The notes under the pieces are model-generated. The model was not told the origin of the DNA, searched no databases, and worked only from the letters and a program-made list of their open reading frames with translations. 64,000 nucleotides of DNA, taken from Diadophis punctatus similis (taxonomy: Eukaryota; Chordata; Lepidosauria; Squamata; Dipsadidae). Positions 55,757 through 64,000 of the stretch are shown here, piece after piece. The DNA is taken from the NCBI GenBank assembly GCA_023053685.1, contig JALIGW010000014.1:20678308-20742307 (forward strand), read 5' to 3'. Each line of letters begins with the position of its first letter. Position 1 is the stretch's first letter. Position numbers and translations under genes: made by a program.

Positions 55757-56412
55757 GAATTGCACTACTGCAACACGCTCTACATGGGGCTACCCTTGAA
55801 GAGTATCCGGAGACTTCAGTTGGTGCAAAATGCACCTGCGCGTGCTGTGGTGGGTGTGCCTAGGTACACCCACGTGACACCTATACTCCGCCAGCTGCAT
55901 TGGTTGCCCATCGGTCTCCGGGTCCAATTCAAGGTGTTGATCACCATCTTTAAAGCCCTTCATGGCTTAGGACCAGGTTACCTCCGGGACCGCATTCTGC
56001 CTCACACTTCCCTCTGACCCGTTAGGGCCCACAGAGTCGGCCTCCTCCAGGTCCCGTCGGCCAAACACTGCCGGCTGGCGGGCCCTAGGGGGAGAGCCTT
56101 CTCTGTGGCCGGCCCCGTGCTCTGGAACCAACTTCCCCCAGAGACCCGACTCTGGGTCTCTGGGGACTCTGCTGGCCTTCCAGAAAGCCGTCAAGACATG
56201 GCTCTTCTTGCAGGTTGGGGGTAGAGCTTAATCCACTCGAGCTCACCCCCAAGTATGTATGGTTGTTGAATGTCTGTTGGGTTGATTTTAAATATTGAGT
56301 CTTTTAACTTTTATATTGTTTTTAAATATTATTTATGAATTGGTTATTCTGTATTTTTCTCTGTTGTACGCCGCCCTGAGTCCTCCGGGAGTTGGGCGGC
56401 ATATAAGAATAC
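55757..56412 (+). mobile_element. L2 LINE 3' end, opposite orientation
   Basis: Coding part 55760-56017 (LQLVQNAPARAVVGVPRYTH, LHWLPIGLRVQFKVL). A more degraded end follows, then a 3' UTR with TTGTACGCCGCCCTGAGTCC and GGGCGGCATATAAGAATACC leading into (AAAT)n. It is complete at the 3' side and faces the minus-strand L2 unit 3. Confidence 0.87.
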
Positions 56413-56540
<128 letters not shown>

Positions 56541-57237
56541 TTCTCGCTTGATTTTCAAATCTGAGCTTTCCCTGAAGAGATAGCCCAAGGTATAAAACAG
56601 CATTCGCCTTAGGACTCAATTCAGCCAAAAACAACACTTTTCACAAAACTCTCAGAAATGAAAAAGAAACACATATTCCTGTTCCCCATGGTCTGGAAAG
56701 CCAAATTCTCGATTGATTTTCAAATCCGAGCTTTCCCTGAAGAGATAGCCCAAGGACTAACACACAATTCGCCTAAGGACTCAATTCAGCCAAAAACATC
56801 ACTTTTCACAAAAACCTCAGAAATGAAAAAGAAACACATATTCCTGTTCCCCACGGTCTGGAAAGCCGAATTCTCGCTTGATTTTCAAATCCGAGCTTTC
56901 CCTGAAGAGATAGCCCAAGGTATAACACACAATTCGCCTTGGGACTCAATTCAGCCAAAAACATCACTTTTCACAAAAACCTCAGAAATGAAAAAGAAAC
57001 TCATATTCCTGTTCCCCACGGTCTGGAAAGCCGAATTCTCACTTGATTTTAAAATCCGAGCTTTCCCTGAAGAGATAGCCCATGGTCTAACACACAATTC
57101 GCCGTAGGACTCAATTCAGCCAAAAAACACACTTTTCACAAAGACCTCAGAAATGAAAAAGAAACACATATTCCTGTTCCCCACGGTCTGGAAAGCCGAA
57201 TTCTCGCTTGATTTTCAAATCTGAGCTTTCCCTGGTA
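56541..57237. repeat. 165-bp satellite, about 4 units
   Basis: AAATGAAAAAGAAAC recurs at 56656, 56821, 56986 and 57151, exactly 165 bp apart. Because 165 is a multiple of three, one frame stays open across units (56658-57107), repeating a 55-residue segment that begins MKKKHIFLFP. I see no known domain. Confidence 0.93.
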
Positions 57238-58795
<1,558 letters not shown>

Positions 58796-59442
58796 GACTT
58801 CCGGTTTGGCGCTGCAGCTCCGAGGGCGCTCTTTGCAGAGCGCTTGTTCCTGATCTCCGTATCGCCACCAGATCGGCAGTCAAACAGCTGTCTGGCGGCT
58901 TAATCATCTCCTCCCCGGGCGAAGGGGAGTGAGGAGAGCCAGCGGGGGTGAGGTAGAACCCCCCTAGTGCCCCTGGTGAGATCCTGGGGCACGAAGGGTG
59001 AGGGCCCCCTAGGAACCTCCCCACAGCTCCGGAATTAGGAGCAAGAAGCGGAGCAAGAAGCTGCACCCAACCCCTGCATTTAACAAAGCTGATTAAAAGA
59101 AGATACTGTAGCAGGCGGAAAGACCCAGGAGGCAGAGATGGCAAACGGCAAGTAACAAAGTTTTCTTTGTGGATTGGCACTAAGGAAGGAAGCAATTGAT
59201 TAACAAAAGGACAAAAGGACAAAAGAAATGGCACTGGAGGCTTCTGGGTGTGGAAACGAAAGTTAAAAGTTGAGTGCTCTTTATATTACCAGCTCCTTCT
59301 TTGAAAACTCAGGATTTTAAATCGTTTCTTGACTTCTTTTTGAGGGAAGAAAAAAAGGACTTGATAAAATTCTTTTTGGTGGTTTGGCTATTTGGTTTCT
59401 GGCTTTTTTTTCTTTTAAGTATAAAGAGCGAAGTGATTTTCA

Positions 59443-60687
59443 ATGGCTTAAAAAAAAACCACCTCTGTCAGAGCACCAGCGAGTGCAGATAGCTCTCCTA
59501 GTCATGCCTCTAAAACACCAGCCCCCCCTCAGACACTAACGCTCCCAATGTTACAAGATGCACTCAGATCAATGCAAGCTGATTTAGCAGCCGGATTTAA
59601 TCTTAAAATTAGTGAAACCAATCAGAAAATTTCTGAAATCAATGAAAGAATTAATGAGACCAATGAGAAAATTAATGAGACCAATGAGAAAATACAGGAA
59701 GTCTCTGATAATATTGCAATTCGTAACAAAGAGATTAGAGAAGATATAATTGATGCTTTTTCTGGTCTGGCCACCAGTTATGAGATTATGGAAGAAGAAA
59801 TACAAGAAATTAAGCAAACCACTACAGTGTTGGGAGCCAGGGTTCGTGAAGCAGAAAATAAAATTGAGAGGGAGGAGGCAGAAATGATAATTATGCAATA
59901 CAGATGCATGGAGTTTGCAATAAGAGTTCGAGGAGTTAAAGAGAATAAGCAGGAGGACTTGAAGGAAATTATGTTGGAAGCATTTGAGTTAGCACTTGGA
60001 GTGAAGGAGGATATGGCATGGCAGATAGACAAAATTCATCGCGTTAACTCATGAGTGGTGAGAAACAAAAATCTACCAAGAGATATTGTCATTTATTTTA
60101 CTACTAGAACACTACGTAATGATATTCTACAAGCAACATTTGTAAACAAACTCCAAGTGCAAGGACAAGAAGTGATGACAATGAAGGAAATTCCTCCCAA
60201 GATGTTGAAAGCCAGGAAGGAATATACCTTCCTGGTGGAAGAACTGAGAAGACAACAAATACAATACAGGTGGGAAATACCAAGTGGATTGGTGGTTACG
60301 TTTATGGGAGTGAGATATCGACTTAATACAGTTCAGAAAGCCAGAGATTTTTATGAAGATGTTTTAGTGGCCACCACATCTAGACCCTCGGAAGGGAAAC
60401 AACAACAAGAAAGAGAAGAATTGTTGAAAGTGGTACAAGAAGGAGCTGCGTCATTGGCTATTGAAATGGAACAAAATCTAGAACTCAACAGACAGGAAAT
60501 GATTAAAGAACAAAGACAGACCAGAGCTGCCAAACGGAGACAAGAATTGAGACAACAAAGACAACAGGTGGCATCCCAAGATATTCCTAAATCGGAAGCG
60601 GTGGGAGGAGCGAGACCAAAAGAAAAATCTAAGGTAGATCTTCAAGGTGTGCTCCATACGCTTCAGAAGCCCAGAGATGGGAACTAA
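59443..60687 (+). pseudogene. L1 ORF1 (copy 3), two nonsense codons
   Basis: ATG at 59443. TAA follows at codon 3 (copy 2 has Ser there), and TGA stands at 60052-60054 where copy 2 has Trp (HRVNS before, VRNKNLPRDIV after). Otherwise the frame is intact: coiled coil INETNEKI repeats, [18 protein letters not shown], and C-terminal [19 protein letters not shown]. One INETNEK unit more than in copy 2. Confidence 0.88.
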
Positions 60688-63600
60688 ATTTCTTACTTGG
60701 AATGTCAATGGTTTGAATTCTCCACAGAAAAGGAGGAAAATATTTCATTACTTAAAACAATTTAACAATGACTTGATATGTTTACAGGAGACTCACATAA
60801 GGACTCAAGATCAAAAATATCTGATGAATACAAGATTAGGTACATATTTTGTTGCTACGGCTCCAGAAAAGAAAAATGGCATTGTCATATATGTGAAAAA
60901 AGACTTGATTGCAAAGTTAATAGAAGCAGATGATCAAGGAAGATTTTTAGCAATTGAACTTTTAATAAAGGGGCAGAAAATATTAGTGATTGGTTTATAT
61001 GCCCCGAATCAACAACAAGAAAGATTTTATGATTTTTTGCATTCAAAGCTTATACACTGGGATTATAAAACTTGTATTCTTTTAGGGGATTGGAATGGCG
61101 TTTTGGACGTTAAGAAAGACAAGAAGGGTCCTAAGCAAAACATCTTTTCAAGAGCAAAGCTGCCTAAATCTTTTTTTGAGTTGATGGAAGATTGGGATTT
61201 GAGAGATATATGGCGTGAAAGAAACCCTGCAGAAAAGGACTTTACTTTTTACTCAGATAGACACCAATCGTTTTCCAGAATTGATTTTATTTTAATCACT
61301 AATGATCTTTTTTCTAGGGTGAAGAAAACGAAAATTTGCACGAGGGCATTGTCTGACCATAGTCCTGTCTGGCTGGAAATGGAATTTGGTTATGGTTCCA
61401 GAAAATCTTGGAGGTTAAATGATAACTTGTTTAGATATGAGGATAATGTAAAATAATGTAAAAAATTTATGGGGGAATTCTTTGTTATGAATATGCAGAA
61501 AGGTACATCAATTCAGATGGTCTGGGATGCAAGTAAGGCTTATATGAGAGGTGTTTTAATATATTTGAATAATAAATATAGAAGGAAGAAGGAATTTAAA
61601 AGAAAAGGATTGGAGGAAGAAATTAAGAAACAAGAGAGGGCTCTAATTTCTAAACCAACAGATAAGAAAATTAAAGAAACAATTAACTTATTAAAAGCCC
61701 AATTTAACATGTTAATGGCAGACCAAGTAGCAACTAATCTACAATATGCCAAACATAATACTTTTTGCAATGCAAATAAACCAGGCAGGTGGTTGGCTTA
61801 CATGTTAAGGAAAAAACAGAAATCAAGAATAGTAGAAAAAATTAAGTACAAAGGGAAAGAAGTTTTTGAATGCAAAATGATTAAAAAGTCTTTTTTAGAG
61901 TTTTATTCAGGGTTGTATAAGGGGGAGAAGATTAAAGAGGAAGATATAGATAGATATTTACAAAATGGGCATATACATATAGCTTCCATGGCGCAGACTG
62001 AAATTTTAAACCAACCGATAACCTCAGAGGAAATTTTGGCGGTTATTAAACAGCTAAAATTGGGCAAGGCTCCAGGTACAGATGGTTTAACAGCTGTTTA
62101 TTATAAAAACTTACAGGATGAGATGGTGGAGCCTCTGAAGGTATTATTTAATAATATACAACAAGGTGGAGAAGTACCCCCAACTTGGAAAACTGCTTTT
62201 ATCTCTTTGATCCCGAAAGAGAATCAAGATCATACAGACCCTAAAAACTATAGGCCAATTTCATTGTTAAATATAGACTATAAAATATTTGCCAAAATAT
62301 TAGCTAACAGATTAATGACACTTATGCAACAACTGATCCACCAAGACCAAACTGGTTTTATAGAAGGTAGACAAATGAAGAGTAATGTATGACAAATAAT
62401 TAATTTAATAGAGTATTTGGGGAGGAATAACCAGGTATCTGCTGCATTGGTATTCTTGGATGTTGAGAAAGCTTTTGATAGATTGAATTGGAAATTTTTA
62501 CTAAAATTAATAGAAAAGATGCAGCTTGGAGAACACTTTACACAATCTATTAAGGCAATATATCAAAAACAAACAGCTCAAATAATAGTTAATGGTGGAC
62601 TAACAGACAATTTTAATATAGAGAAAGGAACGAGACAAGGATGTCCCTTATCACCACTTTTGTTTATTTTGTCTATGGAGATTTTACTTAGTAAAATAAG
62701 GGATTCTGAGATAGTTAAAGGTATCAAAATAAGAGAAGAAGAATACAAATTACGAGCGTTTGCGGATGATTTAGTAGTCACTGTAACTCAGCCACATCAC
62801 TCAATTACAGGTTTGATGGAAATTATTGATTCTTATGGGCAAGTATCTGGTCTTAAAATAAATGTAGATAAAACCAAAATAATAGCTAAAAATATGACCA
62901 GAAGTCAAGAGGAAGAAATAGAAAGGGTTACGGGATTTGAAATAGTTAAAAAAGTTAAATATTTGGGGGTTAATATTATGTCAACAAATACGAAATTATA
63001 TCAACACAATTATGAATTATTATGGCAAAAAATACAGAAAGATTTGGAAAATTGGAAAAAACTACAGTTGTCCTTGCTTGGCAGGATAGCTGTAGTAAAA
63101 ATGAATGTTTTACCGAGGTTTTTATTTCTTTTTCAAACAATTCCTATACTTAAAAAAGATGATAATTTGAAAGAGTGGCAAAAGGGTATTAATAAATTTA
63201 TTTGGGCGGGGAAAAAACCGAGAGTAAATCAGAAAATAATGCAAGATTCACGTGAGAGGGGAGGATTAAAAATGCCTAATTTAAAACTGTATTATGAAGC
63301 AGCTACCCTCTCAGTAATTTCGGATTGGATTAACCTGACGGAAGAAAGGATATTAAATATAGAAGGGTATGGCTTGATTTATGGATGGCATGCTTATTTA
63401 GTGTATAATAAAAAAGTAGATAAAGCCTTTAAGAGTCACATATTAAGAAATGCTCTATTACGCGTTTGGAAGAAATATCAATGTAATCTAAATGATAGGT
63501 TACCTATATGGACAGTGCCCAGGCACATGATAGAGAATATAAATATAGAGCAAAAGTCAGATAAGATTATATATAAAGAGCTTCTTTATGAAGAAGGAAT

Positions 63601-64000
63601 GAGGTTACAATTAAAATCAATGGAGCAATTAAAAGAAGAAGGAGCAATTAAGTCTTGGTTCCAATATGGGCAACTGCAGTCCAGATGGAAAGAGGATTCA
63701 AGAACAGGTATCTCGCAGCAAGACGATAACCTGATAAACCAAATAAAGAATAAAGGACCAATGCATATAAAGAGATTATATAATGTATTAGTGGAATTAG
63801 ATTCTGAAACAGAGCTAGTTAAGGATTGTATGATTAAATGGGCGCAAAATATTGGTGAACCTATAATGATGGAAACATGGGAGAATATATGGGTTAGAAA
63901 TGTAAAATTTACACAAGCTCAAAATTTAAGAGAAAATTTTTATAAAATGTTTTATAGATGGCATTTTGATCCAAAGAAACTAGCTTGTATGTATCCAAAT
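60677..64000 (+). pseudogene. L1 ORF2 (copy 3), two nonsense codons, incomplete at window edge
   Basis: ATG at 60677 overlaps the ORF1 stop by 11 bases. Endonuclease motifs [22 protein letters not shown] and SDHSPVW are present. In-frame stops are TAA at 61454-61456 (after DNVK) and TGA at 62390-62392 (after MKSNV). From 62393 to the window end the same frame stays open for about 536 codons and holds the reverse transcriptase core ([33 protein letters not shown]). It ends inside the C-terminal region at LACMYPN, before the cysteine-rich segment. Confidence 0.9.

Larger units (their letters stand above)
58798..64000 (+). mobile_element. L1 LINE copy 3, 5' complete, runs off the window
   Basis: Starts CTTCCGGTTTGGCG, like copy 1. 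5' UTR of about 645 bp, then ORF1 and ORF2 on the plus strand. It shares high similarity with copy 2 over its length. Two stops in ORF1 and two in ORF2 mark it as inactive, but there is no frameshift in the visible part. Confidence 0.92.

Overview
The window looks like part of a squamate reptile genome, most probably a snake. The evidence is the repeat set: tRNA-derived SINEs of the kind common in Squamata, L1, L2 and CR1 LINEs, a CR1/L3-type LINE 3' end fused to an (ATTCT)n tract (an association reported for snakes), many short hAT-type elements, a Gypsy chromovirus and Ty1/Copia elements. There is nothing prokaryotic in it. One host gene is recognisable. The rest is repeats, many of them nested, and for several the insertion order can be read from target site duplications (TSDs).

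Positions 1-17.6 kb hold the 5' part of LAS1L (pre-rRNA ITS2 processing endonuclease) on the minus strand. It has five exons at 17376-17566, 15967-16092, 14693-14762, 14516-14597 and 4839-5024, with matching splice phases, and it runs off the left edge. Intron 4 (about 9.5 kb) holds a solo LTR (5480-6177) inside a foldback repeat, SINEs, hAT MITEs and a full-length but decayed L1 (8253-14144) that landed in an older MITE with a 19-bp TSD. A CpG-rich block at about 19.85-20.22 kb is a candidate promoter for LAS1L and/or a divergent gene. Three small exon-like segments on the plus strand (23.1, 25.15 and 32.5 kb) are unassigned.

Positions 18-35 kb hold nested DNA transposons. Four have 8-bp TSDs: 20541-21869 (carries a CpG-island-like interior and sits in a CR1 3' end), 22498-22778 (inside an older inverted-repeat element), 25431-31882 (later hit by an almost intact L1) and 32618-35064 (contains about 1.1 kb of TATC/TCTC microsatellite). 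A palindromic GCGCATGCGC cassette recurs among them.

Positions 35.8-49.6 kb hold LTR retrotransposons. A Gypsy chromovirus (35795-41467) has two 375-bp LTRs that are nearly identical, but its internal genes are broken. A Ty1/Copia element (42341-47822, minus strand) is inserted into the LTR of a related older Copia copy, with TSD TTTGC.

Positions 49.6-58.8 kb are a mosaic: repeated L2 fragments alternate with a satellite of about 168 bp, with a CR1 insertion, a 165-bp satellite that stays open in one frame, and two L1-ORF1-only (half-L1-like) fragments. A third long L1 (from 58798, plus strand) runs off the right edge.

I do not see a coherent new biological system. The most unusual items are the CpG-rich hAT elements with shared palindromic cassettes, the half-L1-like fragments, the Copia-in-Copia nest and the near-intact L1 with one nonsense codon.
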